A stretch of DNA of 22,013 nucleotides from Candidatus Saccharimonadota bacterium (lineage in GTDB: Bacteria > Patescibacteriota > Saccharimonadia > QS-5-54-17), in contig SLRF01000032.1 in NCBI GenBank assembly GCA_007131065.1, forward strand, positions 1-22,013, read 5' to 3'. Each line of letters opens with the position of its first letter. Position 1 is the stretch's first letter. Under the pieces are notes generated by a model. The model worked only from the letters and a program-made list of their open reading frames with translations. It had not been told where the DNA came from and ran no database searches. The position numbers and the translations under genes are program-made. Shown in pieces: positions 1 to 6,806 of the stretch.

Positions 1-571
1 GTCCACCACCGCGGCTCCACCAATTCTTGCTTCCATCATAATAGAATATTCGTTCCCCATCCTTCATACCGCGCTTGCCGCCATCGGCTTCTGAGCCGAT
101 ATCAGCCACACCAGCCTCTATGCCTTTGCTCTTAAATAGTCTTTGCCATATATCGGCTGATTCCTTATCCCGAGGCAGCTCCAAGGCTTCGTCCCCCATA
201 AATGTAGTGACGTAGAGCTTGCTTGGATCTAGCCCTACTTCGTCGACTAGGAACTCGAAGAACCAAGCCAACTGCTCTTCCTTAAAATAATCGCCTAAGG
301 ACCAATTACCCAGCATCTCGAAAAAGGTCGTATGGCGGTTGTCCCCGACTTCTTCTATGTCATCAGCACGCAGGCAGGTTTGTGAATCGACGAGCCTATT
401 GCCTTGAGGATGGTCGGCGCCCAGCAGATAGGGAAGCAAGGGCTGCATTCCTGAGCCGGTGAACAAAGTTGTGGCATCATCTTGAGGCACGAGGTTGGCT
501 CGCGGTATTACCTGATGTCCTCTCTCCTTAAAAAAGTCCAGATATTTCTGTCGAATCTCTTGTGCATTCAT
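1..571 (-). CDS. alaS: Alanine--tRNA ligase, N-terminal part (runs off the window)
   Basis: AlaS charges tRNA-Ala with alanine in the cytoplasm. About 190 N-terminal residues are visible, beginning MNAQEIRQKYLDFFKERGH, followed by FTGSGMQP and then CLRADDIEEVGDNRHTTFFE and GNWSLGDYFK. These are the class II catalytic-core motifs 1 and 2 of alanyl-tRNA synthetases; the FTGSGMQP variant (instead of FTNAGMNQF) is, as I recall, common in CPR bacteria. The reading frame is still open at base 1, so the rest of the catalytic domain and the editing and C-Ala domains lie outside. The ATG at 569-571 is the natural start: it gives the canonical N-terminus. There is no Shine-Dalgarno sequence, but TACAAT (580-585) lies 8 nt upstream. 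mnmA ends 37 bp upstream in the same direction, so both read-through and an own promoter are possible. Identity is near certain. Confidence 0.96.
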   Translation of the reverse strand, partial: MNAQEIRQKYLDFFKERGHQVIPRANLVPQDDATTLFTGSGMQPLLPYLLGADHPQGNRLVDSQTCLRADDIEEVGDNRHTTFFEMLGNWSLGDYFKEEQLAWFFEFLVDEVGLDPSKLYVTTFMGDEALELPRDKESADIWQRLFKSKGIEAGVADIGSEADGGKRGMKDGERIFYYDGSKNWWSRGGG

Positions 572-579
572 ATCGTAGT

Positions 580-585
580 ATTGTA
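580..585 (-). promoter_or_regulatory. Possible -10 box (TACAAT) of alaS
   Basis: Read on the minus strand, TACAAT ends 8 nt before the alaS ATG. A start site 6-8 nt after the box would give a leaderless or nearly leaderless mRNA. No good -35 is seen at 16-18 nt, and no ribosome binding site is present. It is one of seven such boxes in the window. Confidence 0.4.
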
Positions 586-608
586 GCGAAAAAGACTGAA
601 GGGTAAAA

Positions 609-1682
609 CTACTGCGTGATTATTCCACCGCCAACCACCTCGGTTGTCTCGCTCTCTTTTTGGTAAAGGACCAACGATTGACCGGCAGTCAACGCCCTTT
701 CTGGCTGCTCCAGTTTAAGTCGCATGGTGTCTCCGGACGATGAGGTAACTACCGCAGGCGTAAGCCGGCCGCGGTGCCTACTGCGGACCAGGAATTCTTC
801 ACCTATCTCTGGAGCTTCATTGATCCAATGCAATTGATCGATGCTCACTTCATCATTCATAAGCGCGGCTAAGTCCTCGCTGACGAAAATCGTATTCTCG
901 CTCATGTCTTTGCTCACTACATACAGTGGCAATCCGCTGCCGCTATCGTCCCGAAGAGCTCCGCCCACACCCAGACCGTGGCGCTGGCCGATAGTGTAGT
1001 ACTCCGCTCCTTCATGTTCGCCTAGAATCCGCCCGTCGACATGTTTTATCGGGCCGGGCTTGGTCTCTATATATTCACTCAAGAAATCTTTGATATCTAC
1101 TTCACCGACGAAGCAAATTCCTTGTGAATCCGGCTTATCGGCTGTCGACAGACCGAACTCCTTAGCCAGAGAACGTATCTCGGACTTTTGATAATCCCCC
1201 AGCGGAAACAAGCTCTTGCTAAGAGCTTCCGATTCCACACGGTAGAGAAAATATGTCTGGTCCTTGCCTTCATCCGCGGCCGTAAACAGCCTACCCTTTT
1301 CGGTTCTCGCATAATGTCCAGTGGCTATCATGTCCGCACCCCGTGCAAGAGCGGCATCTAGAAACAGCTTGAATTTCACCTCCTGGTTGCAGGCGATGTC
1401 CGGATTGGGCGTGCGCCCGGCACGATATTCATCGATCATGTATTGGACCACCAACTCCCTGTACTCTGTCTCAAAATCGAACACTTCAAACGGTATATCC
1501 AGTAGCGCGGCCACACTACGGGCATCGGTTAAGTCCTTGCGCCACGGACACTCTACCCCGCCGATATCGCGGGTCCAATTCTTCATATACACGCCAGTCA
1601 CATCATATCCTGCTTGCTTGAGTAGCGCGGCAGTCACCGAGCTATCCACACCTCCACTCATTCCTACAAATACATTCTTCAT
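609..1682 (-). CDS. mnmA: tRNA-specific 2-thiouridylase MnmA
   Basis: MnmA thiolates the wobble U34 of tRNA-Glu, -Gln and -Lys, using ATP and sulfur relayed from a cysteine desulfurase. The 357-aa protein has the usual family length. The N-terminal PP-loop SGGVDSS (residues 9-15) binds ATP. Asp95 and the catalytic Cys98 are in NPDIACNQEVKF, and the second catalytic Cys190 in DSQGICFVGE; these correspond to Asp99, Cys102 and Cys199 of the E. coli enzyme. YTIGQRHGLGVG marks the central domain, and a C-terminal beta-barrel follows. The ATG at 1680-1682 gives the canonical N-terminus; an extended -10 (TGT-TATAAT) is 9 nt upstream and there is no Shine-Dalgarno sequence. The desulfurase gene lies 935 bp upstream on the same strand, beyond the DUF218 gene, and tRNA-Glu(UUC), a substrate, is encoded at the other end of the window. 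No key residue is missing. Confidence 0.97.
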   Translation of the reverse strand: MKNVFVGMSGGVDSSVTAALLKQAGYDVTGVYMKNWTRDIGGVECPWRKDLTDARSVAALLDIPFEVFDFETEYRELVVQYMIDEYRAGRTPNPDIACNQEVKFKLFLDAALARGADMIATGHYARTEKGRLFTAADEGKDQTYFLYRVESEALSKSLFPLGDYQKSEIRSLAKEFGLSTADKPDSQGICFVGEVDIKDFLSEYIETKPGPIKHVDGRILGEHEGAEYYTIGQRHGLGVGGALRDDSGSGLPLYVVSKDMSENTIFVSEDLAALMNDEVSIDQLHWINEAPEIGEEFLVRSRHRGRLTPAVVTSSSGDTMRLKLEQPERALTAGQSLVLYQKESETTEVVGGGIITQ

Positions 1683-1691
1683 AACCAGTCC

Positions 1692-1700
1692 ATTATAACA
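1692..1700 (-). promoter_or_regulatory. Extended -10 promoter element of mnmA (TGT-TATAAT)
   Basis: On the minus strand a perfect TATAAT preceded by TGT ends 9 nt before the mnmA ATG. Extended -10 promoters can work without a strong -35, and none is obvious here. The short distance implies a leader of only a few nucleotides. Confidence 0.55.
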
Positions 1701-1769
1701 GCGACAAAATACATACTATACAATATTTCATCGTTTCTAAAGGTCCGTCCTGCAGAGCTTCGCTCTATT

Positions 1770-1994
1770 CAGGGTGCAGGATACAGGGTCTAGGAATTAG
1801 TTAAACTTCAAATTTTAGATTTCATTCGCTGGCAAGGTCCGACCTTGACAGCCAGAATGTTAAATTCGGATACCGTCAAGACTCGCACAGTTACTCAGGG
1901 TCTGACCCTATGCAGTCATAAGCTAAACCCTATACCCTGTCTCCTAAATCCTAGCTTTATCCTAAGCGAAGCGTTACCCTATATCCTAAACCCT
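1770..1994. repeat. TAGGGT/CCCTA-rich inverted repeat element, copy A
   Basis: The 346-bp gap between the DUF218 gene and mnmA holds no credible gene. It contains a left arm (1770-1800) with AGGGT, ATACAGGGT and CTAGGA words, and a right arm (1919-1994) with complementary ACCCT and TCCTA words, forming an imperfect inverted repeat. Between the arms are small palindromes, such as a CTGGC/GCCAG stem with AAGGT/ACCTT at 1829-1855 and AGGGTC-T-GACCCT near 1897-1909. The stretch 1961-1988 matches 3921-3948 in copy B at 27 of 28 positions. The short open frame on the plus strand here is made of these repeats and is not counted as a gene. Confidence 0.7.
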
Positions 1995-2028
1995 TGTATT
2001 TTCGACTTTATAACTTTAAAACTAAAAT

Positions 2029-2604
2029 CTACCTGCTCTGATTAATTGCGTAGAGTACTTTAGGTACCTCACTGATGGTTATATTCCTGCCGAATTCGCT
2101 ACTCCACCAAAAGCGCCTGCTCCATCGCTGATCGGGCGCGGAGTGGCTTATGATATCGATATCCGACCTAATTTCATTACGAAACTCTATATAAGTTCTG
2201 CGTTGATGGTATGGAGACGTTACCAAAATGATACTCTCGCCCCCAAGCGCTTCGACCAATCGCGACGTAAGTTCGGCATTTTCCCTGGTGTTGAATGATT
2301 CTTCCTCGACTACGATCATGTCGGGGGGCACGCCCATATTGACCGCTATCTCTCGCATGGCATCGGCGTTCGAGCGACTTTCAGGATCCAGGGCAGCACC
2401 AGAAAAAATGATTCTTGGTGCCCAGCCGTCTAAATACAGCCTTGCCGCCTCTTCCGCACGCGCTTTGGTGTCTCCTCCGCTTACCGCAACTATGTAGTCA
2501 GCTTGGCGTAATTCGTCTCGTGGCGAAGATATATAGATACCTATCGCGGCCAAAGCCCCGCCAAATATCAACGCTAAACCAGCTAATAGTACTAACCATC
2601 GCAT
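2029..2604 (-). CDS. DUF218 (YdcF/ElyC-like) membrane-anchored protein
   Basis: This 191-aa protein has an N-terminal membrane segment (about residues 3-26, LVLLAGLALIFGGALAAIGIY) followed by a DUF218 domain. Domain landmarks are DYIVAVSGGD near residue 36, RIIFSGAA, the SFNTRENA stretch and SIILVTSPYHQRR. Members include SanA, YdcF and ElyC; some are linked to envelope integrity and others to nucleotide-like ligand binding, so the precise role is unknown. The N-terminal anchor suggests the domain faces the cell exterior. The gene starts 13 bp after the desulfurase stop, yet TATACT lies 7 nt before its ATG, so it may also have its own leaderless transcript. No Shine-Dalgarno sequence is visible. 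The family call is firm; the function is not. Confidence 0.88.
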   Translation of the reverse strand: MRWLVLLAGLALIFGGALAAIGIYISSPRDELRQADYIVAVSGGDTKARAEEAARLYLDGWAPRIIFSGAALDPESRSNADAMREIAVNMGVPPDMIVVEEESFNTRENAELTSRLVEALGGESIILVTSPYHQRRTYIEFRNEIRSDIDIISHSAPDQRWSRRFWWSSEFGRNITISEVPKVLYAINQSR

Positions 2605-2611
2605 AATTCAC

Positions 2612-2620
2612 AGTATATCA
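2612..2620 (-). promoter_or_regulatory. Possible extended -10 (TGA-TATACT) of the DUF218 gene
   Basis: TATACT on the minus strand, preceded by TGA, ends 7 nt before the ATG of the DUF218 gene and reaches the end of the upstream desulfurase gene. The spacing would place transcription start on or next to the start codon. No clear -35 was found. Confidence 0.35.
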
Positions 2621-3769
2621 GCGATGGCGAAGTTTAGAGACGACATTTGTTATGATGTCGACTGCCTGCTCGATATCATCTCTACTCGTTTGTCTGCCCA
2701 TGCTCAGGCGTAAAGACCCTTGGATGGTAGATTTATCAGCGCCTATCGCCTCAAGTACATGATTGGGCTTATCATCGCTAGCATTACAGGCGGCACCGGT
2801 AGCAGCTAGTACTCCGTTTGCATCGAGGTGATGCACCAGAGTTTCACCGTCAACATGTGGGAAACTTACATTAACTATACCTGGCGTACGATTCTTGCTA
2901 GTGCTATTAATTACTGCTCCTTCTATAGTCCCAAGCCGCTCAGTCAGAAGCTTCTGCAGGGGCGCTTGGCGCTTGGATTCTTGTTTGTACCCTGTTTGCG
3001 CTATCTCAAGGGCTTTGGCAAAACCCACTATAGCGGCCGGGCTTTCACTTCCACTTCTCAATCCACGCTCCTGACCACCGCCGTATATAAGAGGTTCTAG
3101 TTCTACACCATGGCTGACAAAAAGCACGCCGGACTGTTTGGGTCCATATATCTTAGCTCCATTAAGAGTTAGTAGGTCCACCCCGAGTAGATGACAGTCT
3201 ATATTGAGATATTCAGCCGCCGCCGATGCATCAGTATGTAGTAATAATGGCATATCTACTCCACGCTTACTTCTATCCTCACGTACTTCTTCTACGCAAG
3301 CGGATATATCGCGCAATGGCTGCACTGTTCCGAGCTCGCTGTTTACATAACCGACACTAATCAAGCACGTATTATCAGTGATAGAATCTCTGATATCCTC
3401 AACTCTCACTGTGCCTCTCGAATCTACCGGAACTATCGATACTTCCGATGCATAACCTCGTGCACTCTCTATAACTGCGCTGTGTTCGACAGCACTGATG
3501 AGCACCTCTGCCTCAGGATGCTTTCTCACTACACCGCCAATAGCTAGGCTAATGCTCTCGCTGGCACCTGCGGTAAATACTATTTCGCTAGGTTTAGCTC
3601 CTACTAGTGAGCCGACTTTGCTACGGAAATTATCAATATCCGTCCTGATAGCACGAGCCGGGGTATATAACGACGAAGGGTTATAAAAGCGCTCCGCCAT
3701 GAACGGACGCATACTCTCCTCAACTTGCGGATCCAAAGGCGTAGCTGCGGCATGGTCTAGGTAAATCAT
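2618..3769 (-). CDS. Cysteine desulfurase (IscS/NifS type)
   Basis: This PLP-dependent enzyme takes sulfur from cysteine as an enzyme-bound persulfide, for tRNA thiolation and Fe-S assembly. The 383-aa protein begins MIYLDHAAATP, typical of class V aminotransferase-fold desulfurases. Expected residues present are His96 (VEHSAV), Asp180 (LLHTDAS), the PLP lysine Lys206 (AKIYGPK), RSGSESP near 239-244, and the persulfide Cys328 in ATGAACNAS. Two residues differ from E. coli IscS: the PLP-contacting Gln183 is Ala, and the His before the lysine is Ala. With mnmA downstream it likely supplies sulfur for s2U; no IscU-like gene is in the window. The ATG at 3767-3769 follows directly on repeat element B with no Shine-Dalgarno sequence. 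The desulfurase call is firm; the subtype is not, so no symbol is given. Confidence 0.92.
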   Translation of the reverse strand: MIYLDHAAATPLDPQVEESMRPFMAERFYNPSSLYTPARAIRTDIDNFRSKVGSLVGAKPSEIVFTAGASESISLAIGGVVRKHPEAEVLISAVEHSAVIESARGYASEVSIVPVDSRGTVRVEDIRDSITDNTCLISVGYVNSELGTVQPLRDISACVEEVREDRSKRGVDMPLLLHTDASAAAEYLNIDCHLLGVDLLTLNGAKIYGPKQSGVLFVSHGVELEPLIYGGGQERGLRSGSESPAAIVGFAKALEIAQTGYKQESKRQAPLQKLLTERLGTIEGAVINSTSKNRTPGIVNVSFPHVDGETLVHHLDANGVLAATGAACNASDDKPNHVLEAIGADKSTIQGSLRLSMGRQTSRDDIEQAVDIITNVVSKLRHR

Positions 3770-3774
3770 AAATA

Positions 3775-3963
3775 CAGGGTATAGGATTTAGGGTTTAGGG
3801 TACAGCTGGAAGATAGGGTGTAGGACGTAGGGTATAGGGTATAGTTAGGTTTTAGTGATTAGGTGTTAGCTTATTAGTTATAAAGTTCTTAAAGTTTGTA
3901 AAGTTATGAAGTCTCTATACCCTAAGCGAAGCGTAACCCTATATCCTATATCCTATATCCTAA
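3775..3963. repeat. TAGGGT/CCCTA-rich inverted repeat element, copy B
   Basis: The gap between the 192-aa unknown gene and the desulfurase gene is almost filled by repeats. The left arm (3775-3846) is a run of TAGGGT, TAGGAT and GTATAGGGT words. The centre (about 3873-3912) repeats AAAGTT/AAGTTAT words. The right arm (3914-3963) holds CTATACCCT, then the core shared with copy A (3921-3948), then three ATATCCT units. The arms are imperfectly complementary, so transcripts could form a long stem. The unit resembles telomere-type repeats but is degenerate. No gene is seen here. Confidence 0.75.
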
Positions 3964-3964
3964 T

Positions 3965-4543
3965 TTAAGAATAAATGCGACTCTTAATAAGTTCGTAGTA
4001 GCGTGAGGTGATGGTGTGTAGCCTCTCTATCTCTTCTTCTGTAGCATGGCGGTGCGGATAGTCCGGCCACTTCACGAGGACTTCTCCGCCTTGACCTCGT
4101 TCGTCGATCTTTACTTCATAGTAAATAGTGATGAACCCACCACTTGCCTCATCGTAACGGTTGATAACCCATTCACCATGACCTTCCCCTACCTTGTCGA
4201 AGAAAAATATATTACTGCGCTTATCTGCAAACAGCTCGCTACTTAGATGTGCTTCCTTAATCATCAAGCTCTTCTCGGTATCAAAATCCCCGCCGAGCTT
4301 GCGCCATAAACTGTTTAGGCCAATAGCTAGTTCTGAACTCTGCAATTTTTCCGTACGTTCGTGCACCACCCAGTCGCCTAGATAGGCTATCTCCTGGGTC
4401 ATTGCTTCTGCGCTAAGCGCCTCTTCGGACTTAACCTCCATAACTGAGGCCGTCTCTTGGTGTGCAGATTCCTCTAGATTTGTCTCATCACGATTTACAT
4501 CTAGAAACTCGGATGGTATCTGGTAAGTACCTGGATCGCTCAT
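3965..4543 (-). CDS. Uncharacterised 192-aa protein
   Basis: I do not recognise this protein. Residues 1-50 are acidic and rich in Ser, Glu and Thr and probably disordered. The rest looks like one globular alpha/beta domain with aromatic-rich strands (NIFFFDKVGEGHGEWVINRY, GGFITIYYEVKI) and a C-terminal helix (EEIERLHTITSRYYELIKSRI). There is no signal peptide and no membrane segment, so it is presumably cytoplasmic. The ATG overlaps the tatD stop by 4 bp (ATGA), which indicates translational coupling. It also has the best Shine-Dalgarno match in the window, AAAGGAG at 4555-4561, though with an 11-nt spacing. It is the last gene of the metG-tatD run before repeat element B. The coding call rests on operon position, overlap and ribosome site. 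Confidence 0.8.
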   Translation of the reverse strand: MSDPGTYQIPSEFLDVNRDETNLEESAHQETASVMEVKSEEALSAEAMTQEIAYLGDWVVHERTEKLQSSELAIGLNSLWRKLGGDFDTEKSLMIKEAHLSSELFADKRSNIFFFDKVGEGHGEWVINRYDEASGGFITIYYEVKIDERGQGGEVLVKWPDYPHRHATEEEIERLHTITSRYYELIKSRIYS

Positions 4544-5307
4544 ATTCGGAAAAGCTCCTTTGCGTTTTGCGTGGTTGCGCGCGCGATATCCTCCAGGGAT
4601 TCGCCACGTAGATTTGCTAAAAATTCTGCCACTGTTCTCACGTGTCCAGAATCGTTTACCTTACCACGAAATGGCACAGGGGTCAAGAAGGGTGCATCGG
4701 TCTCTAAAACCAGGCTACCCAGTGATATATATTTTGCAGCGTCCAATTGGCTATCATCCTTAGTAAACGTCATGATGCCGTTTAAGCCTACGTACAGGCC
4801 ACGATCCATGCAGGCTTTAGCGGTAGCCTTATCGGCCGTAAACGAATGCACTACACCACGTATTTTAGTATTAGCCGCGTATTCATCGAATATCGCGAAG
4901 AAATCCTCGAATGCTTCACGTACGTGAAATACCAGGGGCAGGTCATTCTCTACAGCCAGCTCGATCTGTCCTCTTAGAGCCGATTTTTGGTTGTCTCTTG
5001 GTGAATGTTCGTAGTAATAATCCAGCCCGCACTCACCCACGGCCACCACCCTTTCATCAGTCACTAGACGTGCCAGATTTTGTTTCTGGTCGTCATGAAG
5101 CTTCGCCTCGTGAGGGTGCAAACCGATACTGGCATAACACCCTGGATTGGTCTTAGCGAACTCTATAGCCCGGCGAGAATCTTCCGCTTCCGTACCGATA
5201 CAGACTATGGTCATTACGTCAGAGCGATTAGCTTTATCTATAAACTCATCGGGTGAAAGTTCGTAGCCTTCCATATGTGGATGCGCATGTGTATCTATAA
5301 ACTCCAT
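4540..5307 (-). CDS. tatD: TatD-family metal-dependent hydrolase (DNase)
   Basis: TatD enzymes are TIM-barrel amidohydrolase-superfamily phosphodiesterases, with 3'-5' exonuclease activity in characterised members. The 255-aa protein has the usual length. Metal ligands visible in order are DTHAHPH at residues 5-11 (HxH), VAVGECGLD with its bridging Glu, LVFHVRE, VVHSFTA and LETDAPFLTP with the catalytic Asp. It follows metG by 18 bp and overlaps the next gene by 4 bp, the common metG-tatD pairing. No Shine-Dalgarno sequence is seen before the ATG at 5305-5307, so translation may depend on coupling to metG. The family is certain; whether its main substrate is DNA, RNA or another phosphodiester cannot be told from sequence. 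Confidence 0.93.
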   Translation of the reverse strand: MEFIDTHAHPHMEGYELSPDEFIDKANRSDVMTIVCIGTEAEDSRRAIEFAKTNPGCYASIGLHPHEAKLHDDQKQNLARLVTDERVVAVGECGLDYYYEHSPRDNQKSALRGQIELAVENDLPLVFHVREAFEDFFAIFDEYAANTKIRGVVHSFTADKATAKACMDRGLYVGLNGIMTFTKDDSQLDAAKYISLGSLVLETDAPFLTPVPFRGKVNDSGHVRTVAEFLANLRGESLEDIARATTQNAKELFRI

Positions 5308-5325
5308 TAACTAAGACCGACTCCG

Positions 5326-6747
5326 TTACTGTTTTTTCGGAAAGAGCGTTCCTTCGCTCTGCTCTAATTTTCCGGTCGAAAACATATTGGATATTTTAGC
5401 GGCAGTTTGAGGCATGAAGGGTTCGAGCAAATGCGCTAAGTGCACTATATTGGTCGCTAGATAGCCCAGAATCTCCTGTAGATGCTCGGAATCCTCCTTG
5501 GCCACCTCCCAAGGTTTCTCTTGCTCAATGTAGAGATTGAGATCCTTGGTAAATACCGATATCTCTTCCAATGCTTTCTCGAACTGGAAGTTTTCTATGG
5601 CTTCGTGAAATTTATTAGTATCGTGAGCTGCGTCCCCGTCTACACCTATCAATCCTCCTTGATACTTGGCAATCATAGCTGCCACACGGCTGACTAGATT
5701 ACCTAGGTCGTCGGCCAGGTCGCTGTTATATATGGCTTCAAACCTTTCCATGGTGAAGTCTCCGTCTTGTCCGAAAGGAGTGCCTTTTAGAAGTATGTAG
5801 CGCAAAGCATCAGGACCGTATTCATCAGCAAGTTGCAAAGGATCGATAACGTTTCCAATGGATTTCGATATCTTAGTGCCTCCCACGTTCAAAAATCCAT
5901 TCGCCATCACTGTCTCCGGCAGTGGCAGTCCGGCACTCATCAGTAATGCCGGCCAATACACGCAGTGGAACTTGATGATATCCTTACCGACTAAGTGCAC
6001 ATCCGCCGGCCAATACTTCTCATACCCTTCGTTCGGGTAACCGGCCACTGTCAGATAATTGATAAGTGCTTCCACCCAAACATAGATAGTGTGCGTTGAA
6101 TCGTCCGGATACGGCATACCCCAGCCACCGCCCTCACGACTGATGCTAAAATCATCCAGGCCACGAGTGATAAAAGCCACCACCTCATTGCGCCTAGATT
6201 CCGGCTTTATAAAATCAGGATTTTCATTAATATATTCTAGTAATCTGTCTTGGTAACGACTAAGCGCGAAAAAGTAATTTTCCTCTTCGATTTCCTGGGG
6301 AGGTTTCTGGTGATCCGGACATAGACCATCTACTAAATCGGTTTTGCGCAAGAAACCTTCGCAACCTTCGCAGTAAAGTCCACTGTAGGTGTCTTTGTAT
6401 ATATCACCTTGGGCTTTGAGTCGCTGGAAAAGAGCATTTACCGAATGCTGATGTAGATCCTCGGTCGTGCGTATGAAACGGTCGTAGGATATATCCAACC
6501 GATCCCAGACTTCTTTCCAATTCAAAGCCATCGCATCCGCGTACTCTCCTACTGATTGCCCTGCAGACTCAGCTGCCTTCACGGTCTTTTGACTGTTCTC
6601 ATCAGTGCCCACGCTGAAAAGCACTTCGTCTCCTTGTTGACGATGGTAACGCGCCAATACATCGGCAGCTATCGTAGTATAGGCGTGCCCTATATGCGCC
6701 TTGGCATTGATGTAATAAATCGGAGTTGTTACGTAGTATTTAGCCAT
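5326..6747 (-). CDS. metG: Methionine--tRNA ligase, short form
   Basis: MetG charges initiator and elongator tRNA-Met. The N-terminus TPIYYINAKAHIGHAYTT carries the class I HIGH motif (HIGH at residues 18-21), and KISKSIGN is the KMSKS-type loop. A Cys pair in YCEGCEGF and a CPDH further on fit the zinc knuckle in the connective peptide. YVWVEALINYLT and HLVGKDIIKFHCVYWPALL are typical core blocks. At 473 aa it ends after the anticodon-binding helices and lacks the C-terminal EMAP/Trbp-like tRNA-binding domain of longer bacterial enzymes. The ATG is supported by AGGTAAG (6750-6756) just upstream; tpiA has an almost identical site. tatD follows after 18 bp. The gap to the upstream transglutaminase-like gene is 59 bp. 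Confidence 0.96.
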   Translation of the reverse strand: MAKYYVTTPIYYINAKAHIGHAYTTIAADVLARYHRQQGDEVLFSVGTDENSQKTVKAAESAGQSVGEYADAMALNWKEVWDRLDISYDRFIRTTEDLHQHSVNALFQRLKAQGDIYKDTYSGLYCEGCEGFLRKTDLVDGLCPDHQKPPQEIEEENYFFALSRYQDRLLEYINENPDFIKPESRRNEVVAFITRGLDDFSISREGGGWGMPYPDDSTHTIYVWVEALINYLTVAGYPNEGYEKYWPADVHLVGKDIIKFHCVYWPALLMSAGLPLPETVMANGFLNVGGTKISKSIGNVIDPLQLADEYGPDALRYILLKGTPFGQDGDFTMERFEAIYNSDLADDLGNLVSRVAAMIAKYQGGLIGVDGDAAHDTNKFHEAIENFQFEKALEEISVFTKDLNLYIEQEKPWEVAKEDSEHLQEILGYLATNIVHLAHLLEPFMPQTAAKISNMFSTGKLEQSEGTLFPKKQ

Positions 6748-6806
6748 GTCTTACCTGTTTAAAATATATGCGTATTAAGAAGCTATCCTGTGGCTTATGA
6801 GTACAT

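Noticed and set aside
1097..1312. 71-codon minus-strand open frame inside mnmA
   Set aside because: It is an out-of-frame shadow of mnmA, which is unambiguous over the whole interval.
1845..2045. 66-codon plus-strand open frame in the gap before mnmA
   Set aside because: It is made of CCCTA-type repeat words, gives a Pro/Leu/Ile-rich peptide typical of translated repeats, and has no ribosome site.
1770..3963. CRISPR array made of the TAGGGT/CCCTA elements
   Set aside because: The words are short, degenerate and adjacent without unique spacers of even length, and no cas gene is present.
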